Shown here in pieces: positions 53,716-61,475 of a stretch of 64,000 nt of DNA (position 1 is the stretch's first letter; every line of letters begins with the position of its first letter). Under the pieces are notes generated by a model. That model saw only the letters and a list, made by a program, of their open reading frames with translations. It was not told the DNA's origin and did no database searches. This DNA is from UBA6398 sp963660485. Lineage in GTDB: Bacteria; Bacteroidota; Bacteroidia; Bacteroidales; Bacteroidaceae. The stretch spans positions 207,360-271,359 of the forward strand of contig CAVKYH010000001.1 in the NCBI GenBank assembly GCA_963660485.1, in the 5' to 3' direction. The position numbers were made by a program, and so were the translations under genes.

Positions 53716-54813
53716 TTACCGTTTCCCGAAAAGCAGTATCTTTTCGGGGATTTCCTTGAACATTCTGGCGCGTATCTCTTTTCGGTCGAGCGGATAGAAT
53801 TTCAAGAAAGTGAAAATCCTTTCGAATGTAAGCGAGATATAGAATTTGAATTCCGCGCGGCTTCCTTTGCGTCCGTATTTGCCGAAATTTCCATAGCGTA
53901 TCGTACGTTCGAGCAACGAAGTGGAATATCTTCGGCTCAAAGTGCTGGGAATAGGGGAGTGTTTCAGCCCGAAATGTTCGGCCAATACGTTTTCAATGGC
54001 GCAAAACGCTTTGCAATATCCCAGTTGCTCGAGTTGCTTTTTTAGTTTCAGGGCTTTGTGGGTATAATCTTCGTCATCGGGGCAGAATGCATCGGATATA
54101 AGTACGGCAAGGTCGCAAAGTTGTCTCATTCCCACGCCTATTTCCAATAAATGATACCACAAATGCCCGAATGTGTAGATTATATTTGTGATTTGGTCGA
54201 GCGTAGGAATTTTTCGTCCGTCTATTTCCACGTATTCCGTCTGTGATCTGTCGACCATTTCGTCGAATATTCTTTGTCGTGCCGGACTGAAAAATTTCAG
54301 CAACTCGTAGTGCATTTCAAAAACCACGTCGTTGTGCTCGAATTCTATGTGATGGTGCGACTCACCTTTGTTGGCATCGATGCCCCAATGGGCTTTGAGC
54401 AAACCAAGTGCCTTGTCAAAATCTTTCTGCGGCACATAAAAATCGATGTCTCCTGATGTGCGTGCCCACGGGGTGGGGTATCGCGCGGCTATTGTCTGAC
54501 CTTTGAATACAATATAACTGATGCCGTTGGTTTCAAACAGGTCGGCAAGGGCTCCCAACTCCGTATTGAGTTGCTCGTTCTGCTTCTTGATTTGCTGCTC
54601 CACCATTAAAGTTTTTGCAGCATCGGCAGGAGTCAGTTCTACATTGATTTTGTTGGAAGAAACAGCGTGCGCCACCATACCTGCAACGGTTTGTTTCATG
54701 GCCATGTTCATTATGGCATGATAGTCTTTTGAGGAAATTTCGCCTGGCTGCGTACTGTTTCCCCAAAGTTCGTTTCTCAGAATATTTAGAAGCAATGTTG
54801 CTGTTCTTTCCAT
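53716..54813 (-). CDS. Nucleotidyltransferase family protein (NTP_transf_5 type)
   Basis: A 365-residue predicted nucleotidyltransferase. Its core reads YIVFKGQTIAARYPTPWARTSGDIDFYV, with the Asp-x-Asp (DID) metal ligands, then HHHIEFEHNDVVFEMHYE. These are typical of the family found near surface polysaccharide genes in many bacteria. A helical C-terminal part ends in basic residues. The start at ATG 54813 (MERTATLLL) is chosen because a -7 box (TATATTTG) lies 24 bases upstream and would be inside the gene if the upstream Met were used. The substrate is not known, and no polysaccharide genes are adjacent. Confidence 0.8.
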   Translation of the reverse strand: MERTATLLLNILRNELWGNSTQPGEISSKDYHAIMNMAMKQTVAGMVAHAVSSNKINVELTPADAAKTLMVEQQIKKQNEQLNTELGALADLFETNGISYIVFKGQTIAARYPTPWARTSGDIDFYVPQKDFDKALGLLKAHWGIDANKGESHHHIEFEHNDVVFEMHYELLKFFSPARQRIFDEMVDRSQTEYVEIDGRKIPTLDQITNIIYTFGHLWYHLLEIGVGMRQLCDLAVLISDAFCPDDEDYTHKALKLKKQLEQLGYCKAFCAIENVLAEHFGLKHSPIPSTLSRRYSTSLLERTIRYGNFGKYGRKGSRAEFKFYISLTFERIFTFLKFYPLDRKEIRARMFKEIPEKILLFGKR

Positions 54814-54836
54814 GAATTTGCGGTACTTGTTATTTG

Positions 54837-54844
54837 CAAATATA
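54837..54844 (-). promoter_or_regulatory. Predicted promoter -7 box for the nucleotidyltransferase gene
   Basis: On the minus strand the sequence reads ATTATATTTGCAAAT, containing TATATTTG; a TTTG lies 17 bases further upstream. Confidence 0.6.
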
Positions 54845-54979
54845 ATTATTAGCCTTGTAGCCAAAGGCATTTTTCAGCGACAAAAACCCTTCGTGAGACT
54901 AATTTACCCATAAAGAGTGAGACATAGAAAGCATATGTATATATGCCTTTACTTTAATGTCCGAAAAAATCTTAGGAAG

Positions 54980-55051
54980 TAGCGCCTACGGGAATCGAAC
55001 CCGTGTTCCATGCGTGAGAGGCATGTGTCCTAGCCGCTAGACGAAAGCGCC
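54980..55051 (-). tRNA. tRNA-Glu (anticodon CUC)
   Basis: The minus strand folds into a full cloverleaf: acceptor GGCGCTT with AGGCGCT (G1-U72 and one further G-U), anticodon stem CATGC/GCATG around loop CTCTCAC, giving anticodon CUC, and T-arm ACGGG-TTCGATT-CCCGT. The discriminator is A and CCA is not encoded. A CUC-reading tRNA-Glu would supplement a UUC isoacceptor. Confidence 0.95.
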
Positions 55052-55085
55052 GTTTTAATATAATTGCTGCTGTTTTTGTTTTTTG

Positions 55086-55172
55086 CGGAAGCTAGGAGAT
55101 TCGAACTCCTGGTACGAAAACTCGCACGGCAGTTTAGCAAACTGCTGGTTTCAGCCACTCACCCAAACTTCC
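55086..55172 (-). tRNA. tRNA-Ser (anticodon GCU)
   Basis: The minus strand folds with acceptor GGAAGTT/AGCTTCC, anticodon stem GCAGT/ACTGC around loop TTGCTAA (anticodon GCU, serine AGY codons) and the long variable arm typical of tRNA-Ser (CGTGCGAG...TCGTACC). The T-arm is AGGAG-TTCGAAT-CTCCT. Discriminator G; CCA is not encoded. It is transcribed 34 bases ahead of tRNA-Glu. Confidence 0.95.
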
Positions 55173-55213
55173 AATTTTGTTCGTGCTAAAACGTCATTTT
55201 GTCAAATGCAGTG

Positions 55214-55243
55214 CAAAGGTACGATTTTTATTTTAACGAGCAA
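55214..55243 (-). promoter_or_regulatory. Predicted promoter of the tRNA-Ser/tRNA-Glu operon
   Basis: On the minus strand TTG, a 19-base spacer and TACCTTTG match the -33/-7 consensus, about 42 bases upstream of tRNA-Ser. Confidence 0.72.
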
Positions 55244-55358
55244 GTTTTTCCAAGGCTTTTTTGAATTTTTCTGAGAGCGCATGCGTTTTTCCTTAATCCG
55301 CCACCAACGGTGATAAGATAGCTATAAGGAGAAAACAATAGGTGAAAGATTTGTTTTT

Positions 55359-56777
55359 GTGGCTGTTAAGTTGGCACAATATCGCATTTCTTCAAAAATA
55401 AATGACCAATATAGTTACACAGGACTCACACAAGAAGCATTACTTGACAGGAAATACAAGCCTTTGATACTAAATGAAATTAAGAAACTCAATGAGAGGA
55501 GACCTAAAAGAGACCAAGCAAAGCAACTAATAACCCATTTGAAAAATCTCGGCTTTAATGTCTTTGGCAGAGAGGCTATGGAGGAGTTCTTAGAGAAACA
55601 TAATTTACAAGACCTTCAGCAAGCTATAGCAGAGCAAAAAGAAATGGACACTATTAAGCAGAAGGCTATTGCTGATGGTACATTTATGAAAGCTCCCAAT
55701 GGTAAACCTACTAATCTTAATGAGAAACAGTGGCTTCAAGTTAGAACTACTAATTTCAAGAAGTGGTTTGGAGATTGGGAAATCAATCCTCAAAACATAG
55801 ATAAATATGTTGATAGTTATGACCATGCTTTAGAAGCTAGTAAAGTACTAGACGAGAATGGGGAACCCTTGGTAGTATATCATGGCTCTCCTGAAATCTT
55901 TAATACTTTTAATTACGATGGCGACAGACAAGGTTCGGGAGGCTTTTTCTTTACTTCTGACAAAAACTACGCTGAAAGGATTGCAAAAGAAAAGGGAGAT
56001 ACAGTACATGTAATGCCTGTATTTCTCAAAATGATAAATCCAATAGAGCCTTTTGAGGATTTAACTTGGGCAAATATAGAGCAAATACATTTTTACGAGC
56101 AGTCAGCGTTTATTATAGAGGGTAGAGAATACCCTAGTGATGGTATAATAGGACATGATAAAAATACTTTTGATATTGAAGGGCTTGAACCTTCAAAGGG
56201 TACAGAATATGTAGTATTCCATCCTAACCAAATAAAATCTGCTACAGACAACAATGGCAATTTCTCTTTGACTGATGATAATATTCAGGCTGCTTTTAAA
56301 ATTGACAATTCAAATATCAATGATTCATTGACAGATGTTGATAAAGAGGATATTTTAAGAGAGGTCAAGAAAATAAATAGAGCCAAAAGGACGTTAATAG
56401 ATACAGGTGGAAACTTTCTTTTCTTGGTAGACCATACAGATAAAGAAGGGTTAGAATATTTGCAAGAAGGTCAAGAAGGATTCTTGTGTAAAGCAGCAAT
56501 AGATGTAAGAGGACTGACTAAAGAAAGAATAACACAAATAAAGGATATAACAAAAAGTGTAGTAAATGGAAAAGAAATTAGTGGGACATTACAAACTCTT
56601 AGCAAAGAGCTTGAAAGAAATGGATTTGACGGAAGACTCTATAACAGCGATAGCATTGATGCTGAGGACAGAGCCTCAAATTCTGACAATGTTGGATTGG
56701 ATAAGCAAACATTACAAGGAGAATCCCTTAGAGGACAAGGTGCTAAGAATAGCCCAGAGGATTTCGGAACAGGTTAA
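55359..56777 (+). CDS. Unit 1 of a tandem mosaic: polyvalent-type protein with ADP-ribosyltransferase-like domain
   Basis: A 472-residue open frame from a GTG at 55359; the frame is open from 55317, so the true start is uncertain. Order: short leader unique to this unit (AVKLAQYRISSKIND), the shared 5' block (residues about 20-90, LNEIKKLNERRPKRDQAK, FGREAMEEFLEKHNLQ), a segment KQWLQVRTTNFKKWFGDWE, then an ADP-ribosyltransferase-like domain. That domain has PLVVYHGSPEIF, GGFFFTSDKNYAE, YVVFHPNQIKSATDNNG and NFSLTDDNIQ, a pattern I associate with ART domains of phage/plasmid polyvalent proteins. A second small domain follows (FLVDHTDKEGLEYLQEGQ). The frame stops at 56775 just before the 3' block. 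Low GC content and isolation point to horizontal origin. Confidence 0.6.
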   Translation: MAVKLAQYRISSKINDQYSYTGLTQEALLDRKYKPLILNEIKKLNERRPKRDQAKQLITHLKNLGFNVFGREAMEEFLEKHNLQDLQQAIAEQKEMDTIKQKAIADGTFMKAPNGKPTNLNEKQWLQVRTTNFKKWFGDWEINPQNIDKYVDSYDHALEASKVLDENGEPLVVYHGSPEIFNTFNYDGDRQGSGGFFFTSDKNYAERIAKEKGDTVHVMPVFLKMINPIEPFEDLTWANIEQIHFYEQSAFIIEGREYPSDGIIGHDKNTFDIEGLEPSKGTEYVVFHPNQIKSATDNNGNFSLTDDNIQAAFKIDNSNINDSLTDVDKEDILREVKKINRAKRTLIDTGGNFLFLVDHTDKEGLEYLQEGQEGFLCKAAIDVRGLTKERITQIKDITKSVVNGKEISGTLQTLSKELERNGFDGRLYNSDSIDAEDRASNSDNVGLDKQTLQGESLRGQGAKNSPEDFGTG

Positions 56778-56781
56778 ATAA
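56566..56781 (+). CDS. Nested +1-frame small ORF 1 (helical domain)
   Basis: A 71-residue open frame inside unit 1, shifted +1 relative to the large frame. Its C-terminal half, MLDWISKHYKENPLEDKV then RIAQRISEQVK, aligns well with the nested ORF of unit 3 (MIDWIAKHYKEKPTEDKV) and more weakly with that of unit 2. The upstream part (SLKEMDLTEDSITAIALMLR) also fits this pattern. In the same region the large frame reads as Ser/Asn/Gly/Gln-rich low-complexity sequence. The nested frame therefore looks like the true coding frame. The stop is just before the shared 3' block. No clear ribosome binding site. The function is unknown. Confidence 0.5.
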   Translation: MEKKLVGHYKLLAKSLKEMDLTEDSITAIALMLRTEPQILTMLDWISKHYKENPLEDKVLRIAQRISEQVK

Positions 56782-57068
56782 AGACTGGTTTTGATGGGAC
56801 TAATGGCCCAAGGTACATAAGTAGAGAAGGCGTAGAATACTTTCTCACTCCTCAAGGAGAAGTTTTTGGTTTTGTAGATAAAGAGGGTAATATATATCTT
56901 GATGAAACTAAGATAACTCCTGAACATCCTATCCATGAGTACACTCATCTTTGGGACAGAGCCTTACAGCAAAGAAACCCAGAGCTGTGGAATAGAGGTG
57001 TAGAGCTGATGAAACAAACTTCTCTATGGAAAGAGTTACACAGGACTCACACAAGAAGCATTACTTGA
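56778..57068 (+). pseudogene. Detached 3' block of unit 1 (HEYTH metallopeptidase-like segment)
   Basis: Directly after the stop at 56775-56777 the same frame stays open for 96 codons: TGFDGTNGPRYISREGVEYF, then the shared 3' block TPQGEVFGFVDKEGNIYLDE, and TPEHPIHEYTHLWDRAL. The HEYTH matches the zincin HExxH motif. At the junction with unit 2 the frame runs out as HRTHTRSIT and stops at 57066-57068. A single in-frame stop separates it from unit 1, so this is either a broken gene or a stop that is read through. It has no start codon near a ribosome binding site. Confidence 0.55.
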
Positions 57069-57084
57069 CAGGAAATACAAGCCT

Positions 57085-57921
57085 TTGATACTAAATGAAA
57101 TTAAGAAACTCAATGAGAGGAGACCTAAAAGAGACCAAGCAAAGCAACTAATAACCCATTTGAAAAATCTCGGCTTTAATGTCTTTGGCAGAGAGGCTAT
57201 GGAGGAGTTCTTAGAGAAACATAATTTACAAGACCTTCCGCAAGCAAAAGATTACTATATATCAATAGATGATGCAGAAGAAATAGAGGTGTTAAGACAT
57301 GATTTATTTGGGAAATTTAAAAATAAATCTTCTTTTGGATGTGTAGGTAGAACTGCTAATTATTGGTATCTTTGTGATTACTTTGGAGACAGCACATATA
57401 AAGTACGAGCACAAATAGTTATAGATGGAAATGAGGAATACATCAATGAAATTGAAAGAAAACTTGGAAAACGAACTTTCAGAAATACAGAAGGGTTTAT
57501 TAGGTGGATTACAACTATTATCAATGAAGAAAGACAATATAATAATGGTAATGTTGATGTTAAAGTCATCAAAGGAAAAACAACTGAAAATGTGTCAATG
57601 GATAGCCAACAACTTCAGAGTGGGGATAATCCCAACCCAAGAACAAGTGATGAACAAAGCTCAACATATAATGAAGAATCCCCAATAGAAACTTTCACTA
57701 CTCCTCAAGGAGAAGTTTTTGGTTTTGTAGATAAAGAAGGTAATATCTATCTTGATGAAACTAAGATTACTCCTGAACACCCTATACATGAGTACACTCT
57801 TCTTTGGGATAGAGCCTTACAGCAAAGAAATCCAGAACTGTGGAATAGAGGTGTAGAGCTGATGAAACAAACTTCTCTATGGAAAGAGTTACACAGGACT
57901 CACACAAGAAGCATTACTTGA
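57085..57921 (+). pseudogene. Unit 2 of the tandem mosaic, unknown central domain
   Basis: A 278-codon frame counted from a TTG at 57085. The 5' block is open back to a TGA in the previous unit's 3' block but offers no ATG or ribosome binding site, so the unit looks silent. After the 5' block comes a centre found only here (YYISIDDAEEIEVLRHDLF, FGCVGRTANYWYLCDYFG, YKVRAQIVIDGNEEYINEI, FRNTEGFIRWITTI), which I cannot assign to a family. The 3' block follows in frame, but the zincin-like motif reads HEYTL instead of HEYTH. It ends as HRTHTRSIT at the junction with unit 3, as unit 1's block does. Confidence 0.55.
57425..57688 (+). CDS. Nested +1-frame small ORF 2
   Basis: An 87-residue open frame in the +1 frame of unit 2. 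The family-like part begins around residue 34: MKKDNIIMVMLMLKSS, then KMCQWIANNF and PTQEQVMNKAQHIMKNPQ. It keeps the W-I, P-T-x-E-x-V and A-x-x-I positions of the other two nested frames although the DNA differs. The stop (TAG) falls at the first bases of the shared 3' block. The start is uncertain. Confidence 0.45.
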   Translation: MEMRNTSMKLKENLENELSEIQKGLLGGLQLLSMKKDNIIMVMLMLKSSKEKQLKMCQWIANNFRVGIIPTQEQVMNKAQHIMKNPQ

Positions 57922-57937
57922 CAGGAAATACAAGCCT

Positions 57938-59428
57938 TTGATACTAAATGAAATTAAGAAACTCAATGAGAGGAGACCTAAAAGAGACCAAGCAAAGCAA
58001 CTAATAACCCATTTGAAAAATCTCGGCTTTAATGTCTTTGGCAGAGAGGCTATGGAGGAGTTCTTAGAGAAACATAATTTACAAGACCTTCAGCAAGCTA
58101 TAGCAGAGCAAAAAGAAATGGACACTATTAAGCAGAAGGCTATTGCTGATGGTACATTTATGAAAGCTCCCAATGGTAAACCTACTAATCTTAATGAGAA
58201 ACAGTGGCTTCAAGTTAGAACTACTAATTTCAAGAATTGGTTTGGAGATTGGGAGAATAATCCTAAAGATGCTTCTAAGGTAGTAGATGAAAATGGTGAG
58301 CCTTTAGTGGTTTATCACGGCAGTGAAGAACGATTCAAAATATTCAAAGCTGATGCAAAACGAAAACATGATTTAGGTCTTTTTGGAAAAGGTTTTTATT
58401 TTACCTCTAATAAAAAGTTAGCAAAAGCGTATGGAAACAATAAAGAATTGTATGAAGTATTTCTAAATATAAGAACCCCATACAATGCCCAAGAAGATTT
58501 TTTAGGGCTTTTCAACAATTTTAATTCAGAAAAAGAACTCAAAGATTATTTTAGAAGTGAAGGGTTTTCAGAAAAAGAACTTAATAATGTAGATTTTGGA
58601 AATTATGACAATGCTGACGGAGTAATTACCTTAGGAGAACAAGATGAGATTGTTGTTAAAAACCCTAATCAAATAAAATCAGCCACAGACAACAATGGCA
58701 ACTTCTCTTTGACTGATGATAATATTCAGGCTGCATGGGGTAAAAAAAGAGAACTTTATAATTCCGATTTGTTAAAATCAGAAATAAGTGCAATACAAAA
58801 GTATATAGAGACGTTACCTAATAATACAGATACATCTAGAGGATTATGGCATGTTGTAAAATATAATAGAGGTGCAAACAAAGGCAAAACATTTGCTTAC
58901 AAGTTTAATACTTCATTGCATCAATACGAACAAAATAGAAAAGATAAGCATGATGGCTTTGAAATAGTAGATAAAAGAGAGGTTAGTAGTTTAACAGAAG
59001 AACAATTAAATAGAGTAGAATATGTTATCAGAAATAGAGGAAACATTGATTCAGTGCTTAGCAAGCAAGGAACTTGGATTGAGGAAAGAAGTTTGTATGA
59101 TAGTGATGTCATTGTTAACAACCGACAGGCAGAGAGGAACAATGATAGATTGGATAGCAAAGCACTACAAGGAGAAGCCAACAGAGGACAAAGTGATAGA
59201 GATAGCAGAAGCAATCAAGGAACAGATGAAATAGAAACTTTCACCACTCCCCAAGGAGAACTCTATGGTTTTGTGGATAAAGAAGGTAATATATATCTTG
59301 ATGAAACTAAGATAACTCCTGAACATCCTATCCATGAGTACACTCATCTTTGGGATAGAGCCTTACAGCAAAGAAACCCAGAACTATGGAATAGAGGTGT
59401 AGAATTATTAAAATTGGGGATAAATTAG
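57938..59428 (+). pseudogene. Unit 3 of the tandem mosaic: second ADP-ribosyltransferase-like centre
   Basis: A 496-codon frame counted from a TTG at 57938, again without an upstream ATG or ribosome binding site. After the 5' block and KQWLQVRTTNFKNWFGDWE it carries an ART-like domain different from that of unit 1: PLVVYHGSEERFKIFKA, FGKGFYFTSNKKLAKAYGN, LYEVFLNIRTPYNA, DGVITLGEQDEIVVKNPNQ, IKSATDNNG. A further segment (GLWHVVKYNRGANKGKTF, SLTEEQLNRVEYVIRNRG) precedes the linker. The 3' block has an intact HEYTH motif but ends early (GVELLKLGIN). The AraC gene's stop lies 10 bases beyond. It is a silent copy or truncated remnant by its lack of a start. Confidence 0.55.
59022..59234 (+). CDS. 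Nested +1-frame small ORF 3
   Basis: A 70-residue open frame in the +1 frame of unit 3: SKELGLRKEVCMIVMSLL, TTDRQRGTMIDWIAKHYK, then PTEDKVIEIAEAIKEQMK. It is the closest relative of nested ORF 1 and is amphipathic in a helix-turn-helix-like pattern. The stop (TAG) is at the start of the shared 3' block. The first Met is probably not the biological start, since the family-like part begins about 13 residues later. Confidence 0.5.
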   Translation: MLSEIEETLIQCLASKELGLRKEVCMIVMSLLTTDRQRGTMIDWIAKHYKEKPTEDKVIEIAEAIKEQMK

Positions 59429-59437
59429 CCTATAACC

Positions 59438-60244
59438 CTAATTTCTGTATTCCGTCGGGTTCACACCAAGATTGTGCAATACATAACGGCTGAAATAAGC
59501 CGGCGACGAGAAATGGAACAGGTCGGAAATCTGAACGAATGACAACGTTTTGTCGCGCAGCAGTCGGGAGATGTCGAGCGTGGTGTAACGGTTGATCCAG
59601 AAATTGGCAGCATAACCGCTCACCGCCTTCGACACCTCCGAGAGATACTTGGAGGTGACACAGAGTTTGTCGGCATACCATGTCACCTCTCGATGGCTGC
59701 GGTACTCGCCGCTTTCGAGCAACGAGAGGAAACGGTTCATCAGCGTGGCGTATGGGGTGGACACATCACTTTCCTCATACAATGTGGCATGGAAATCGAA
59801 GAAGTCGATAATCATTGCCTGCACCTTGTTTACCATCAAGTCGTTGTAGAACTTGTGCCCGGTCTGCAGCATGCGGATTTGCAGGTCGTCGAAGTTGCGC
59901 TTGCATTGCTCAAACTGCGAGGGAGTGAGGTGCATAATGGGATTAAGGAACAGGGCGAGCTGTCCCTTCATACCATAGTTGCTTTGTGGAGTGGAAAGCT
60001 CAATCAGTTTGGACGATACGTATACGATGATGACACGGAAATCCTTCTCTGGCGTAATCTTCTCCACCAGTTTTCCCTTGCGCACAATCATCAGGTCGCC
60101 CTGTTTCATCTCCAACTCCGTCCCATTGAACACAATACGGCAGGAACCGCCAAGGCAAAGGGCGTGTCCCAGATACTCCTTATATGCGTTCGTTCCGATG
60201 TCGTCAAGACGGTCTGTTATGATGATGTTCCGTTGCTGTTCCAT
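59438..60244 (-). CDS. AraC family transcriptional regulator
   Basis: A 268-residue DNA-binding regulator. The N-terminal part (about 1-150) is a cupin-like sensor (LCLGGSCRIVFNGTELEMK, GDLMIVRKGKLVEKI). The C-terminal double helix-turn-helix (about 170-268) has EVTWYADKLCVTSKYLSEVS and FVQISDLFHFSSPAYFSRYV, ending LGVNPTEYRN, the typical AraC finish. It lies 78 bases downstream of the cupin/CMD gene on the same strand and probably regulates that cluster. The ligand is unknown. Its 3' end abuts the AT-rich mosaic. Confidence 0.93.
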   Translation of the reverse strand: MEQQRNIIITDRLDDIGTNAYKEYLGHALCLGGSCRIVFNGTELEMKQGDLMIVRKGKLVEKITPEKDFRVIIVYVSSKLIELSTPQSNYGMKGQLALFLNPIMHLTPSQFEQCKRNFDDLQIRMLQTGHKFYNDLMVNKVQAMIIDFFDFHATLYEESDVSTPYATLMNRFLSLLESGEYRSHREVTWYADKLCVTSKYLSEVSKAVSGYAANFWINRYTTLDISRLLRDKTLSFVQISDLFHFSSPAYFSRYVLHNLGVNPTEYRN

Positions 60245-60322
60245 GCCAAATTTACTTTTTGCTGATACACTGTTGTTTAGACGCTCAGCAAAGCAGAAAG
60301 TTTATTGCAGTTGCCGTGTTTT

Positions 60323-61447
60323 TCAGTCTTTTATGTTCTCCAGTACTTCTCTCAAAGAGTCGGACGCATTTTTGCCGAGATTGTTCTCCACGATGTCAAG
60401 CAGAGCCGACAACTGCTGCCTTGTAATGCCGAGATGAAGACAAATACTCATGTGGCCGAACGCCATTGGTTCAACATTGCCCACACCGGCAAGAAACGAA
60501 ACCGTGGCGAGTTCGCGGTCTTGGTAAGAGAGCAAGTCGCGCTCGAAGATGTCGGCAAAGAGATGCTCCTTCAGAAACTTGTCTATCACTGGCGCAAAGG
60601 CTCCGTATCCGCTTTGGGGATGTGAGGAATTGATGCCCGACAACTTTTCAAGAATAGCTGCTCCACGGTCGTATTTGTTTCCCTTGTCTTTCGTTTCCGT
60701 TGCCGTTCGGCCTTCCACGTCAACAATGCCGTTCGCTTTACGCTGGTCGAGCACTTGCATGAATGTCTGTATGGCACGGAGACTACGCGGAAAACCGCAA
60801 TAGGCGTATGCCTGAACAAGTATTTCCTTTATCTCGTTCACGGTCATTCCTGCCTCCAGTCCTTCTGTCAAAGCCGATGGCAAATGTTCCAGGTCACCAC
60901 GGCCTGTATAAGACGCTATGGCGACAATGGCCTGCTGACGGACTGTGAGCGTCGAGACTACAGCAAGGCTTTTACTTACAGCCTCTTTGTATGCGTTTTC
61001 TCCTACAGGCAGAAGCCATACGGTCTCGTTGCTTGCCATGTTCGGGCGCAAGGCAAGATGGGCGAACCAAGAGTCGGGTGCCGCCCCATGCCAATGAATG
61101 GTGCCTGGTGCAATCTCCACAATGTCACCCGGAAACAAGCGGCGTGCCGCCTTGCCTTTCTCTTGATAATAGCCAACGCCCGCCGTTGCAACAAGAATCT
61201 GACCTCCCGTGTGGTAATGCCACGAATTGATGCAACACGGGGCAAAGGTCACGTTGAGCATGGGCAGATGCAGACTGTCAACGTTACTGACCGTAGAGAG
61301 CCAAACGCTTCCAGTGAAATTGTTGTTGGCGGGCAACTGTTGCCCTAAAGGATAAGGCTGTTTGAATGTTTCGGCAGTCTGAGCCATTGACGTTGCTGCA
61401 AACATTGTTGCTGCAACCATTGATAAGATTGTTTTCTTTATAAACAT
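60323..61447 (-). CDS. Secreted cupin plus carboxymuconolactone decarboxylase-like protein
   Basis: A 374-residue exported protein (signal SMVAATMFAATSMAQ). Residues about 45-135 form a cupin with metal-binding His in CCINSWHYHTGGQILV and PGTIHWHGAAPD. Two carboxymuconolactone-decarboxylase/AhpD-like segments follow: LTVRQQAIVAIASYTGRGDL and RELATVSFLAGVGNVEP with FGHMSICLHLG. The canonical CxxC of AhpD is absent, so peroxidase activity is unlikely. Such cupin-CMD fusions are common in Bacteroidetes beside AraC regulators, hydrolases and aldo/keto reductases. The substrate is unknown. Confidence 0.86.
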   Translation of the reverse strand: MFIKKTILSMVAATMFAATSMAQTAETFKQPYPLGQQLPANNNFTGSVWLSTVSNVDSLHLPMLNVTFAPCCINSWHYHTGGQILVATAGVGYYQEKGKAARRLFPGDIVEIAPGTIHWHGAAPDSWFAHLALRPNMASNETVWLLPVGENAYKEAVSKSLAVVSTLTVRQQAIVAIASYTGRGDLEHLPSALTEGLEAGMTVNEIKEILVQAYAYCGFPRSLRAIQTFMQVLDQRKANGIVDVEGRTATETKDKGNKYDRGAAILEKLSGINSSHPQSGYGAFAPVIDKFLKEHLFADIFERDLLSYQDRELATVSFLAGVGNVEPMAFGHMSICLHLGITRQQLSALLDIVENNLGKNASDSLREVLENIKD

Positions 61448-61475
61448 GATATGATGCTATTCTACAGAGTTTAAC

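Larger units (their letters stand above)
55413..59412 (+). repeat. Three tandem units with conserved ends and variable centres
   Basis: The 5' block starts at AGTTACACAGGACTCACACA at 55413, 57034 and 57887 and is almost identical for about 210 bases; units 1 and 3 stay nearly identical to 55780 and 58254. The 3' block starts at ACTCCTCAAGG-type sequence at 56847, 57700 and 59246 and runs about 165-190 bases. Centres are about 1.07, 0.45 and 0.99 kb and differ. Both internal junctions are the same (CTATGGAAAGAGTTACACAG), as expected from tandem duplication. Unit 3 leaves the block at GTAGAATTATTAAAATTGGG. Confidence 0.88.

Noticed and set aside
54980..55172. tRNA-associated attachment site for the AT-rich insert
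   Set aside because: The tRNA 3' ends face away from the insert, and I found no repeat of a tRNA 3' end near 59.4 kb.
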